The notes beneath the pieces are model-generated. The model did not search any database and had not been told where the DNA came from. It saw nothing but the letters and a program-made list of their open reading frames with translations. Below are positions 1-8,840 of a DNA stretch of 64,000 nt, in pieces. The position numbers and the translations under genes were made by a program. Origin of the DNA: Bacteroidota bacterium (lineage in GTDB: Bacteria; Bacteroidota; Bacteroidia; B-17B0; Aurantibacillaceae); assembly GCA_023251755.1 (NCBI GenBank), contig JAHEYF010000009.1, positions 17,658-81,657 on the forward strand, read 5' to 3'. The stretch's first letter is position 1. Each line of letters opens with the position of its first letter.

Positions 1-3000
1 TAATACATTTTATTTCCTTTGCGTTCCATGCGGACAATGTCGCCCACATTCACCGTTACAAAGCTCCCGCCCGAATACCGGTATAAAAAATTACCGTACA
101 GATAAAAATTATAATCGATGTCCTGGTACTGGTTATTGCCCGAAGAATGCGTGTTTTCGTCAAGCAAACCAATCATTTTATTGTTGTTGCCCACCTGGTC
201 CACCGTGTATTCCAGCCAGCCGTCTGTACCAGCAGACAATTTATTGTAGCTTACCGCACTACTGGCCCAGTCGTTATAACTATTGTTAATCAGGGTGTCC
301 CCTGTTTGTGTTAGCGAACTAAAATCTTTCCAGAATAGTTTGTAACCAATACCGACTTCACGTACAATGCTTGTTTTCTGATCGCTGATTGTTACTGTAT
401 AGGTTCCGGTAGCTTTACTGCTGATGTCCTGTGTGGTTTCGTTTCCGCTTTGCCAGTTGTAGGTATAAGGGCTGTAACCATTGCTTACACTTAAATCAAT
501 GGCTCCGGCATTGCCGTCTTCGTTGGTAGTTAAATTAGTTACAAGGGTAAACGTATTCATTAAACTGTTGTATGGGGCTGCAAAACTGCAACGTACATTT
601 TTAAAGGTTTCGTTGTGGCCGCCAATGCTTGCTTTCACAAAAAGTTCTCCGCTTAAGCAATTGAGGGTACTGTCGAAAGCTATCCCATTTTTTTTGTAAT
701 AGATTTTAGTGCCACTGCGTTCAAGCCTTACAACATCCCCGATGTTTACTGTTACAGAACTTCCTCCGGGGTAACGGGAAACACTGTTGCCATAATGGTA
801 AAGGTTATAATCAATATCCTGGTATTGGTTATCGCCTGCAAAATTGATGTTCTTGTCTAACAAACCAATCATTTTGTTGCTGTTGTTTGTTTCGTCAATG
901 GTGTATTCCATCCAGCCATTGCCGGTTAGTTTGTTGATGCTGACGGCATTGCTTTCCCAGCTGTTGGAGGTGGGGTTGATGAGTGTGTCTGCTGTTTGAA
1001 CAAGGGAATTAAAATCTTTCCAGAAGATTTTGTAACCGATACCGATTTCTCTTGTCACACTTGTTTTCTGGTCTGTGATGGTTACGGTATAGGTTCCTGG
1101 TGCTTTACCACTGATGTCCTGGGTAGTTTCTCCACCGGGAAGCCATTGGTAGGTGTATGGACTGTAACCACTGTTTACACTTAAATCAATTGCCCCTGCA
1201 TTTTCATCCGCAGAAAGGCTATAGTTGGAGTTTACATTGTTAAAGCTCATTAAGCTGGTATAGGAAGCTTCGAAGCTGCAACGTACATTTTTAAAGGCTT
1301 CGTTGTGGCCCCCTATGCTGGCTTTGATAAAAAGTTCGCCGCTTAAACAGTTCAGGGTGCTGTCGAAAGCGACTCCGTTTTTTTTGTAATAAATTTTAGT
1401 TCCGTTTCGTTCAAGCCTTACAATATCTCCGAAGGCTACTGTTACAGAATTTCCACCGGGGTAACGGGCAATACTGTTGCCCTGTTGGTAAAGAATGTAA
1501 TCAATGTCCTGGTATTGGTTATTGCCCGCAAACAGGGTGTTGTTATCCAACAGGCCAATCATTTTGTTGCTGTTGGTGGTTTGGTCGATAGTGTATTCCA
1601 TCCAGCCATTACCTGTTAATTTATTGATGCTGACCGCGCTGCTATTCCAGCCGTTATAAGTGGGGTTAAGCAGGGTGTCGCCGGTCTGAACCAGACAATT
1701 AAAATCTTTCCAGTAGACTCCGTAACCCAATCCAATCACCTGTGTTTTGGTTCCACCTATTTGGTCGCTAACGGTAAGGGTATAGGTGTGTGGGTCTTTA
1801 TCGGTAATATAGGGTTCGTTGCTGTTATAAGGTTCCCAGTGATAGGTATAAGGTGTTTGCCCTCCGTTTACGCTAAGGTCAATCCTTCCGTCGGCATCAT
1901 TGGGGATGCTGTTGATGCTGCGTACATGGGCTATAAAACCAAGTGAGGTGATGGGAGGGGCTGCAAAACTGCAACGTACATTTTTAAAGGCTTCGTTGTG
2001 CCCGCCAATACTGGCCTTTACAAAAAGCTCCCCGCTTAAACAGTTGAGGGTGCTGTCGAAAGCCACTCCGTTTTTTTTGTAATAGATTTTAGTACCACTG
2101 CGTTCTACGCGAACAACATCACCTGTGTTCACAGTAACGAAACTTCCACCTGAATAATGGTAAAGCAGATTGCCATGCTGATAAAGGTTGTAATCAATGT
2201 CCTGGTACTGGTTATTGCCCGAAAAATTAGTGTTCTGATCCAACAGACCAATCATTTTATTGCTGATGATAATTTCGTCAATGGTATATTCTATCCAGCC
2301 ATTTCCTGTAAGTTTATTGTGCGTTACGGCACTGCTGGCCCAGCCCTGATATGTTGTGTTGATGAGTGTATCTGCCGTTTGTGTCAGGGAATTAAAATCT
2401 TTCCAGAAGCATTTGTAACCGATACCAATGACCCTTGTTACACTTGTTTTTTGGTCGGTAATTGTTAGGGTGTAAGTTCCGGGGGCTTTGCCGCTGATGT
2501 CCTGGGTGGTTTCGTTACCGGGTTGCCAGTTGTAGGTGTATGGAGAATAACCATTGCTTACGCTTAAATCAATTGCCCCGGCATTTTCATCGGGGCTGTT
2601 TGTATAGTTGGAGTTGATGTTGTAAAAATTCATTAAACTGCTATAGGGGGCTGCAAAACTGCAACGTACATTTTTAAAGGCTTCGTTGTGGCCGCCAATA
2701 CTGGCTTTGATAAAAAGCTCTCCGCTTAAACAGTTAAGGGTGCTGTCGAAAGCCATGCCGTTTTTTTTGTAATAGATTTTAGTGCCGCTGCGTTCAATCC
2801 TTACAATATCCCCGATGTTTACTGTTACAGAACTTCCTCCGGGGTAACGGGAAACACTGTTGCCATAATGGTAAAGGCAATAGTCAATGTCCTGGTATTG
2901 GTTATCGCCTGCAAAGTTGATGTTCCTGTCTAACAAACCAATCATTTTATTACTGTTGTTTGTTTCGTCAATGGTGTATTCCATCCAGGCATTGCCGGTT

Positions 3001-3800
3001 AGTTTGTTGATGCTGACGGCATTGCTTTCCCAGCTGTTGTAGGTGGGGTTGATGAGGGTGTCTGCCGTTTGTGCAAGGGAGTTAAAATCTTTCCAGAAGA
3101 TTTTGTAACCAATACCTATTTCTCTGGTTACGCTTGTTTTCTGATCGCTGATGGTTACGGTATAAGAACCGGGAGCTTTGCCGCTGATGTCCTGTGTTGT
3201 TTCCCCATCGGGCATCCAGATGTAGGTGTATGGATTGTAACCACTACTTACACTTAAATCAATTGCCCCTGTATTGCCATCATCGGGGTTTGTAAGGCTG
3301 GTGTTTATATTGTTAAAGTTCATTAAGCTGGTATAAGCAGCTTCAAAGCTGCAACGTACATTTTTAAAGGCTTCGTTGTGGCCCCCTATGCTGGCTTTGA
3401 TAAAAAGTTCGCCGCTTAAGCAATTGGCGGTGCTGTCGAAGGCTGTGCCGTTTTTTTTGTAATAGATTTTGGTTCCGCTGCGTTCAAGCCTTACAATATC
3501 TCCGGTGGACACTGTTACAGAATTTCCACCGGGGTAACGGGCAATGGTGTTGCCCTGTTGGTATAGAATGTAATCAATGTCCTGGTATTGGTTGTTGCCT
3601 GCAAAGTTGATGTTTTTGTCCAATAAACCAATCATTTTATTGCTGTAGGGGCTTGGGTCAATGGTGTATTCCATCCAACCATTGCCGCTTAGTTTGTTGA
3701 TGCTGACTGCGCTACCGGCCCAACCATTACCGGTGGGGTTAAGCAGGGTGTCGCCACTTTGTACTAAGCAGTTGAAGTCTTTCCAGTAAACGGGGTAAGG
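1..3800 (-). repeat. 690-bp in-frame tandem repeat with ABC higher-order order
   Basis: The marker TGTCGAAAGC or a one-base variant occurs at 3434, 2744, 2054, 1361 and 671, so units are 690, 690, 693 and 690 bp. A further unit is cut at the left edge. Units 1 and 4, 2 and 5, and 3 and 6 resemble each other more than their neighbours. This gives an A-B-C period of 2,073 bp. Confidence 0.92.
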
Positions 3801-3881
3801 GCTTTGGGCAGTGCCGGTTTGCGCTATTATTGCCAGTAGCAGGAACGCAAGTTGGGTGTAAATTTTTTGTAATCTTTTCAT
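1..3881 (-). CDS. Giant secreted repeat protein (lectin-like plus SprB repeats), N-terminal part
   Basis: The reading frame is open from the ATG at 3881 to the window edge, at least 1,293 codons, so the C-terminus lies outside. It opens with a signal peptide (basic MKRLQK, hydrophobic core, cleavage near TGTAQS). The rest is about 5.5 tandem copies of a 230-residue unit. Each unit has a lectin/SPRY-like beta domain (motifs NKMIGLLD, YQDIDY, VRLERSGTKIYYKKNG, GHNEAFKNVRCSF) followed by an SprB-type repeat (GAIDLSV, PYTY.W, TTQDISGKAPGTYTVTI). SprB repeats are known from T9SS-exported surface adhesins of gliding Bacteroidota. Export to the cell surface by T9SS is inferred, because the sorting domain would lie off the window. 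Two cysteines recur per unit. The ligand cannot be told from sequence. Confidence 0.85.
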   Translation of the reverse strand, partial: MKRLQKIYTQLAFLLLAIIAQTGTAQSPYPVYWKDFNCLVQSGDTLLNPTGNGWAGSAVSINKLSGNGWMEYTIDPSPYSNKMIGLLDKNINFAGNNQYQDIDYILYQQGNTIARYPGGNSVTVSTGDIVRLERSGTKIYYKKNGTAFDSTANCLSGELFIKASIGGHNEAFKNVRCSFEAAYTSLMNFNNINTSLTNPDDGNTGAIDLSVSSGYNPYTYIWMPDGETTQDISGKAPGSYTVTISDQKTSVTREIGIGYKIFWKDFNSLAQTADTLINPTYNSWESNAVSINKLTGNAWMEYTIDETNNSNKMIGLLDRNINFAGDNQYQDIDYCLYHYGNSVSRYPGGSSVTVNIGDIVRIERSGTKIYYKKNGMAFDSTLNCLSGELFIKASIGGHNEAFKNVRCSFAAPYSSLMNFYNINSNYTNSPDENAGAIDLSVSNGYSPYTYNWQPGNETTQDISGKAPGTYTLTITDQKTSVTRVIGIGYKCFWKDFNSLTQTADTLINTTYQGWASSAVTHNKLTGNGWIEYTIDEIIISNKMIGLLDQNTNFSGNNQYQDIDYNLYQHGNLLYHYSGGSFVTVNTGDVVRVERSGTKIYYKKNGVAFDSTLNCLSGELFVKASIGGHNEAFKNVRCSFAAPPITSLGFIAHVRSINSIPNDADGRIDLSVNGGQTPYTYHWEPYNSNEPYITDKDPHTYTLTVSDQIGGTKTQVIGLGYGVYWKDFNCLVQTGDTLLNPTYNGWNSSAVSINKLTGNGWMEYTIDQTTNSNKMIGLLDNNTLFAGNNQYQDIDYILYQQGNSIARYPGGNSVTVAFGDIVRLERNGTKIYYKKNGVAFDSTLNCLSGELFIKASIGGHNEAFKNVRCSFEASYTSLMSFNNVNSNYSLSADENAGAIDLSVNSGYSPYTYQWLPGGETTQDISGKAPGTYTVTITDQKTSVTREIGIGYKIFWKDFNSLVQTADTLINPTSNSWESNAVSINKLTGNGWMEYTIDETNNSNKMIGLLDKNINFAGDNQYQDIDYNLYHYGNSVSRYPGGSSVTVNIGDVVRLERSGTKIYYKKNGIAFDSTLNCLSGELFVKASIGGHNETFKNVRCSFAAPYNSLMNTFTLVTNLTTNEDGNAGAIDLSVSNGYSPYTYNWQSGNETTQDISSKATGTYTVTISDQKTSIVREVGIGYKLFWKDFSSLTQTGDTLINNSYNDWASSAVSYNKLSAGTDGWLEYTVDQVGNNNKMIGLLDENTHSSGNNQYQDIDYNFYLYGNFLYRYSGGSFVTVNVGDIVRMERKGNKMY

Positions 3882-4846
3882 ACGTAAATAGTGTAAACTA
3901 TATATCTTAATCGTGGGCTATCTGTCTTTAATCGTTGATGTTAGGTGGACGTCGTTTTTGGCTAAAAAATGTTAAAAATAAAGTATTTCAGCTTATGAAA
4001 TTGCACGGCATGAAATTATTTTAGTCCATTATTCATTTTCGGGAGCCGCTTATTTATGTTTTGCGCTGTAAAATTTGTTAATTATTGGGTTATCTGAGCC
4101 ATCTTACTCCCAAGATTGCTTTTAAATAAAATTAGCTTAAACCTTATTTTTTGTAGATGAATTTTAAAATTCTGATCACTGTTCTAAGGGTTTTTAATTT
4201 ATAACGCCAAACGCTAAAAATAATTACAGTTTAAACCTGTTGTTTTGTAAGTGGTTGAAATTACTGAACAAGTGGCGGCTTATTAATCACCCTTTCGGAT
4301 GCAATATTAGCAGAGCAAAAACACCCCTTTTTGGAAACATTTTCGATTCCGGGACACCATCCTGTCAAAAATCAAACAGCGTCTGTTTTAGTAATTATTA
4401 AATTACTCATATACAATTGTTTGAGAAAAAAGGTGGCTGCAAAACCTGCATTTTTGCTTATGAAATGGCCTGAACTACCCATAAAAAAATGCTACCTTTT
4501 TCAAGTGGCAATAAGCGGGCTTTTTTCCATAAAACCCTTCGGATTAGAATAATTATCCTGTGCCTTTTAATTACAAAGTCTTGTTTTTCAAATTATTATA
4601 TTACTGAACAGCCTACATTTCCTCTTTTCGGATCGGGTCGTTTCAAAATACAATAATGTAGTATTTTGTCAGTTTAATTCAATTGGCATGGACAGTTTTT
4701 TTAAACAGGCTGCTTAAGCCGATGGGAGCTGCGTTGGGGGTTTTCAGGAAATGAAAAAATCAGCCTTAATAAGGGATGCAGACAATTCAGATACTTGAAT
4801 AAATAATAGATAAAAGCAATGCTTTTCAAATTAAGCTTGTGCTTAA
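3882..4846. other. Long AT-rich intergenic region
   Basis: No convincing gene is seen in these 965 bases. The only open frame, 4331-4552 (+), has no family resemblance. The part next to 3881 must hold the promoter of the repeat protein, but no clear TAnnTTTG box was found. Confidence 0.6.
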
Positions 4847-5377
4847 TTATTCAGGTATTTTAAAAGGAAGTACTTCGAGTATAAAGTTGAAGCGTTTTCT
4901 TTTCGCATAACGGTAGGTGAGATCAGTGCGGTCAAAATAAAAGTCGGCCCCCATGTTTTTAAATTCATACAGGGTATTTCCGCATTCACGGTTGTCCCTG
5001 AGTTTTAGTTTTTTATAGAAGCCTGTTGTCGGCCCTGAAGTTTTAGTAAAAATATATTCATCTATCTTGTTAAAGAGGATGATTTTTTTTAAGGTAATGT
5101 CTTTGATTTTTTTGTAGAGCTCCTTTGGTGCTTCAATTTGCGGGAAGGTATTTACCCTGATCTGAATCCGGAAATTTGTTTTATACTGAAGCCGGCGGTT
5201 TTCACGGTTATATTCTATCGGTGCTCCCAGGTCCTTGAGAATAGTAAAATAAGTATACAAGCGTCTTCTGGATATTTTAAATTTCCTGGCAACAACTGTA
5301 ACCCCTCCTTCTTTTTGAAGCAGGATGTGCGTATCAATTTTCTGTAAGAGGTCAATGCGGTCGAGTAATTTATTCAT
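4847..5377 (-). CDS. Protein with two helix-turn-helix-like domains
   Basis: This 176-residue protein appears to be an internal duplication. Residues 9-73 and 100-167 share a pattern of (I/L)L(Q/F)(K/N)KID..I, a central HTH-like segment, and a wing-like strand pair ending in basic residues (RRLQYKTNFRIQI and LTYRYAKRKRFNFIL). The first copy has the better HTH (VVARKFKISRRRLYTYFTIL). The second has drifted. It is probably a DNA-binding regulator, but no named family was recognised and the target is unknown. It is transcribed alone, between a 965-bp gap and the STAS-like pair, and no ligand domain is present. Confidence 0.65.
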   Translation of the reverse strand: MNKLLDRIDLLQKIDTHILLQKEGGVTVVARKFKISRRRLYTYFTILKDLGAPIEYNRENRRLQYKTNFRIQIRVNTFPQIEAPKELYKKIKDITLKKIILFNKIDEYIFTKTSGPTTGFYKKLKLRDNRECGNTLYEFKNMGADFYFDRTDLTYRYAKRKRFNFILEVLPFKIPE

Positions 5378-5485
5378 AGTGGTGAATCATTATGACATCT
5401 AATATAAAACATCTTTTATTTAAGTCCTTTACTCTTTTTAAGAAAAATGCAGAACCGAAAGCCATTAGGGGTCTCCAGAAAAAAA

Positions 5486-5869
5486 TTATTTATAGCCTTG
5501 CAGCCATTCAATAGCTGCCGGTTTATCAGTAAACAATTTTACGTTAATGAGGGGCTGGTTTACATCTATAAAAAAATTCCCGGCTAATTTAGCAATGGGA
5601 GTAGCTGTATAGATGGCTCCGGCGGTAATAAGTTGTGTGGCTTCTTCTTCCGAAAAATATTCCCTGGCCTCCTGGTCTATCGAGACAAGGTTGCTGATGT
5701 CAACAAACATGGGCCTGCTTTTTCCCTTCGCAATTCTTAATCGTTCGGCCACCAATAATTTAGCCACGGCAAGGTTTACGTTGAGTTCAGGCTTATACAC
5801 CTGGTAAATAATGCCTTCCTCTTCCCACATTTCTGCGTAGTCATTAGCAACTTTTTCAATCGTTTCCAT
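5486..5869 (-). CDS. STAS-like domain protein, paralogue 2
   Basis: The start is set at 5869, where TAATG joins the upstream stop and this ATG, giving 127 residues, close to the 129 of its upstream paralogue. An upstream ATG at 5899 would overlap that gene by 31 bp and add ten unrelated residues. The fold looks like the small STAS/SEC14-like proteins of Bacteroidota (DUF7793 type): an N-terminal strand region (EEEGIIYQVYKP), a helix with LLVAERLRIAKGKSRPMFVDI, and a C-terminal VKLFTDKPAAIEWLQ. Such proteins often act as signalling or anti-anti-sigma-like adaptors. The role here is not known. Translation is probably coupled to the paralogue. Confidence 0.7.
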   Translation of the reverse strand: METIEKVANDYAEMWEEEGIIYQVYKPELNVNLAVAKLLVAERLRIAKGKSRPMFVDISNLVSIDQEAREYFSEEEATQLITAGAIYTATPIAKLAGNFFIDVNQPLINVKLFTDKPAAIEWLQGYK

Positions 5870-6258
5870 TAGTTCATGTATTTGTAAGTTTCTAACCACT
5901 CCAGGGCTTTTGCCATATCCGTAAAACCTTTTACCGGAATATAGGGGCGGTCAATTTTCAACCAAAGGTTCATCAATAAGCGCTGGATTTCATTGTTGAT
6001 GAGCAAAGCACCGGCACTTAAAAATTCCTGTGCCTCCTCACTTGCAAGGAAAGAACGTGAGCGGTTATCTGTTGCCACCATTTGGCGCAAATCAATGAAT
6101 ATAGGGCTTGTTTTTCCGGCTGAAACTGTCAATCGATCTTTCACAATTCTTTCGGCAGCAGCAATATTAATAACGGTTCCGGGCTTAAACACCTCATACA
6201 CCAGTCCATTTTCAAACCAGATTTCCACATATTCATTTTCTATATACCGGTCTTTCAT
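5869..6258 (-). CDS. STAS-like domain protein, paralogue 1
   Basis: This 129-residue protein is the first gene of a two-gene unit with the paralogue at 5486-5869. Shared features are WFENGLVYEVFKPGTVINIAAAERIVKDR matching the paralogue's EEEGIIYQVYKP segment, the phrase GK(T/S)(S/R)P(I/M)F(I/V)D(L/I), an alpha-helical SEEAQEFLSAGALL, and the C-terminal VKGFTDMAKALEWLE. The pair diverges from the fused AOS-GNAT gene across 116 bp that must hold both promoters. No serine typical of a phosphorylated anti-anti-sigma factor is obvious in the P(I/M)F(I/V)D loop, so a classical SpoIIAA role is unproven. Confidence 0.7.
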   Translation of the reverse strand: MKDRYIENEYVEIWFENGLVYEVFKPGTVINIAAAERIVKDRLTVSAGKTSPIFIDLRQMVATDNRSRSFLASEEAQEFLSAGALLINNEIQRLLMNLWLKIDRPYIPVKGFTDMAKALEWLETYKYMN

Positions 6259-6374
6259 GTGCAGATTATTTAAACTAAATTAAAAAATTAAGCTGACAAA
6301 GTACTGAATATCGCAAGCAACTTAAATACCTTTATTCTGCAATTTAATTTTTACTTAATCAAAATTAATTAAAT

Positions 6375-8840
6375 ATGGGAACAAAAACTAAAACCGCCAA
6401 CATTGTTGAAACTATCAATGACATGATTAATTTCGGCAGGGAAAAAGGAGTTCTTCACCATTATGCCGAAGGTGAATCCCACAACGGAAGGATTATTAAG
6501 GTCAATGGAAAAGAGCTTATTCATTTTGGTTCCTGTAGTTATATGGGCTTGGATGTGGACGAGCGCTTAAAGGAAGGGGCCATCGGCGCCATCCGCAAAC
6601 ACGGGGTCCACTTTTCTACTTCCCGCACCTACATTTCTTCTACGCTGTATACCGAATTCGAAAACCTGTTGCGCGAATTATTCGGTGCATCCATTATTTT
6701 AACCACTACCCTTTCATTGGGCCACCACGCCGTAATACCGGTGGTGGTGGAAGAAGGCGACGCACTCATTTTAGATCAGCAGGTTCATGCAAGTATACAG
6801 GAAGCGGCCCTTCGCATGGAGGCGCGCGGAGTGCCGCTTACAAAAATCAGGCACAACAATATGGAAGAATTAGAAACAAAAATTAATGAACTGAAAGTAA
6901 AACACGACCGGATATGGTATATGATTGACGGTGTTTATTCTATGTACGGCGATTTCCCACCCCTGCAATACTTAGTTGGGCTGATGGAAAAACACAAACA
7001 ATTTCATTTGTATGTAGACGATGCGCACGGCATGAGCATTGCCGGTAAACACGGGCGTGGCCTGGCTTTGAGCCGGATAACGCTGCACCCGAAAATGATT
7101 ATGGCCACTTCGCTAAACAAGGCTTTTGCCGGTGGTGGTGGTGTGTTTATATTTCCCAATGCCGAAATTTGCAAGAAGGTGATGAATTGCGGAGGGCCGC
7201 TTATTTTCTCGGGACCCCTGCCAACCGCTACCATAGGGGCCGGTATCGCTTCGGCAAAAATTCACCTCTCGGACGAAATCATTCAACGACAAGCTGCGCT
7301 AAGGGAAAAGTTACGGTATTGCCATGAGTTGTTACTTGAAAAAAAACTTCCGGTTGTATCGCACCCCGAAGCCCCTATTAATTTTATTGGCCTGGGTTTA
7401 ATAAAGGTGGGGGTCAATATGGTGAACAGAATTATTAATGATGGTTTTTACGTGAACCTGGCTATGTTTCCGGCTGTACCGGATATTTGTACAGGACTGC
7501 GTTTTACCATTACCCTTCACCATACAGAGGAGGACATAGACAAATTGGTAAAAAAATTGGCCTATCATTATCCCAAAGCCCTGCGCGAAGAAGGAAGGAC
7601 ATTCGCCGATGTGCAGCGGGCCTTCCGGAAAGTAAGCAATTTTGAAACAGGCCCCCCTGACCTGCCCGAAACAGAAAGCCCCGCCTTTTTTCCAACAAGT
7701 GCTGAATATACTTTGCAACATGAAACTACTATACAAAACATCGATAAGGAAACATGGAACAATTTGATGGGAAGCAAGGGGGCGAACGACTGGCATGAAT
7801 TGTTGTTTTTTGAAGAAACTTTTTCGGGGCATGATTTGCCGGAACACAACTGGAATTTTCATTATTACATCATCCGCGATAAAGAAAATATTCCGGTGCT
7901 GGCTACCTTTTTTACGGCCACTATTGCCAAAGACGATATGTTCTCTCCGGCAGCGGTATCAAAGCAATTGGAGCTTTTGCGCAAAAACAATCCCTATTAT
8001 TTAAGCTCTACCATTTTTACAATGGGCTGTTTGTTATCGGTTGGGGAACACATTTACATTGACCGCAGCCACAAGGACTGGAAAAAAATAATGATGCTCC
8101 TGTTGGATGAAGTGTGGAAAGAACAGGACAGGCAAAAGGCTACGGTGCTGAGCCTGCGCGATTTTGCAGCAGAAGACCAGGTGACGCACGATTTTTTCTT
8201 AGAGCAGAGTTTTATTAAAATTGATCTTCCCGATGGCCATGTGATTGATTACTTAACATGGGACAGTGTAGATTCTTTATTGAATTGCCTGAAGGGAGAC
8301 AAACGGCATTATATGCGAAAAAAAGTACTGGACTTTGAAAACCGTTATGAAACGAGGCTGGTGGGCTATGCAACTGAAGCAGAGCTGGAACATTATTACC
8401 ACCTGTACAACAATGTGAGCGATAAGAGTTTTGAGATCATCGGCTTTAATTTGAACCGGAAGTTTTTTGAGAACGCCGTCAAACATCCGCAATGGGAATT
8501 AATAGAACTTAAATTAAAACCGGAATACGATCAAAGGCCGGAACGAAAAGCAGTGGGAATTGCGATCAGTTACCGCACGAAGGACAATTATTGTTTTTTG
8601 GTAACGGGGCTTGATTACACCTACTTAGAAGAACATCATGTGTATGCACAAACGCTCTGGCAAACTATTCTTCGTGCAAAACAACTGCATTCAAAAACAA
8701 TTAACTTAGGTTTAACGGCTTCGCAAAACAAACGCAAGTTTGGAACGAAGGTGTTAAAGAATGTGGCCTATATACAGGTGAAGGACAACTTTAACGCGGA
8801 CCTGGTGTCTTTGATAGCAAACAAGGAAATGAGTATTTAA
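6375..8840 (+). CDS. Fused alpha-oxoamine synthase (PLP) and GNAT acyltransferase
   Basis: This 821-residue protein has two enzymes in one chain. Residues 1-405 are an alpha-oxoamine synthase of the BioF/KBL/serine palmitoyltransferase family: NFGSCSYMGL-like start (FGSCSYMGLD, 51-60), ring-stacking region with H138 (DQQVHAS), DGVYSMYGD (185-193), DDAHG (215-219) and the PLP lysine K249 in ATSLNKAFAGG. After a linker of about 50 residues, residues 460-821 form a GNAT/BioF2-like acyltransferase region. Such enzymes condense an amino acid with acyl-CoA. In Bacteroidota this family makes sphingolipid or sulfonolipid bases. The substrate cannot be read from sequence, and the fused GNAT suggests the product is then N-acylated. 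The 3' end overlaps the convergent PAS gene by 4 bp. Confidence 0.85.
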   Translation: MGTKTKTANIVETINDMINFGREKGVLHHYAEGESHNGRIIKVNGKELIHFGSCSYMGLDVDERLKEGAIGAIRKHGVHFSTSRTYISSTLYTEFENLLRELFGASIILTTTLSLGHHAVIPVVVEEGDALILDQQVHASIQEAALRMEARGVPLTKIRHNNMEELETKINELKVKHDRIWYMIDGVYSMYGDFPPLQYLVGLMEKHKQFHLYVDDAHGMSIAGKHGRGLALSRITLHPKMIMATSLNKAFAGGGGVFIFPNAEICKKVMNCGGPLIFSGPLPTATIGAGIASAKIHLSDEIIQRQAALREKLRYCHELLLEKKLPVVSHPEAPINFIGLGLIKVGVNMVNRIINDGFYVNLAMFPAVPDICTGLRFTITLHHTEEDIDKLVKKLAYHYPKALREEGRTFADVQRAFRKVSNFETGPPDLPETESPAFFPTSAEYTLQHETTIQNIDKETWNNLMGSKGANDWHELLFFEETFSGHDLPEHNWNFHYYIIRDKENIPVLATFFTATIAKDDMFSPAAVSKQLELLRKNNPYYLSSTIFTMGCLLSVGEHIYIDRSHKDWKKIMMLLLDEVWKEQDRQKATVLSLRDFAAEDQVTHDFFLEQSFIKIDLPDGHVIDYLTWDSVDSLLNCLKGDKRHYMRKKVLDFENRYETRLVGYATEAELEHYYHLYNNVSDKSFEIIGFNLNRKFFENAVKHPQWELIELKLKPEYDQRPERKAVGIAISYRTKDNYCFLVTGLDYTYLEEHHVYAQTLWQTILRAKQLHSKTINLGLTASQNKRKFGTKVLKNVAYIQVKDNFNADLVSLIANKEMSI

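Noticed and set aside
481..3257. Several 60-103 residue open frames on the plus strand
   Set aside because: They are opposite-strand shadows of the repeat protein and themselves repeat every 690 bp.
4331..4552. 73-codon open frame in the long intergenic region
   Set aside because: No family resemblance, low-complexity AT-rich surroundings, and no neighbouring operon.
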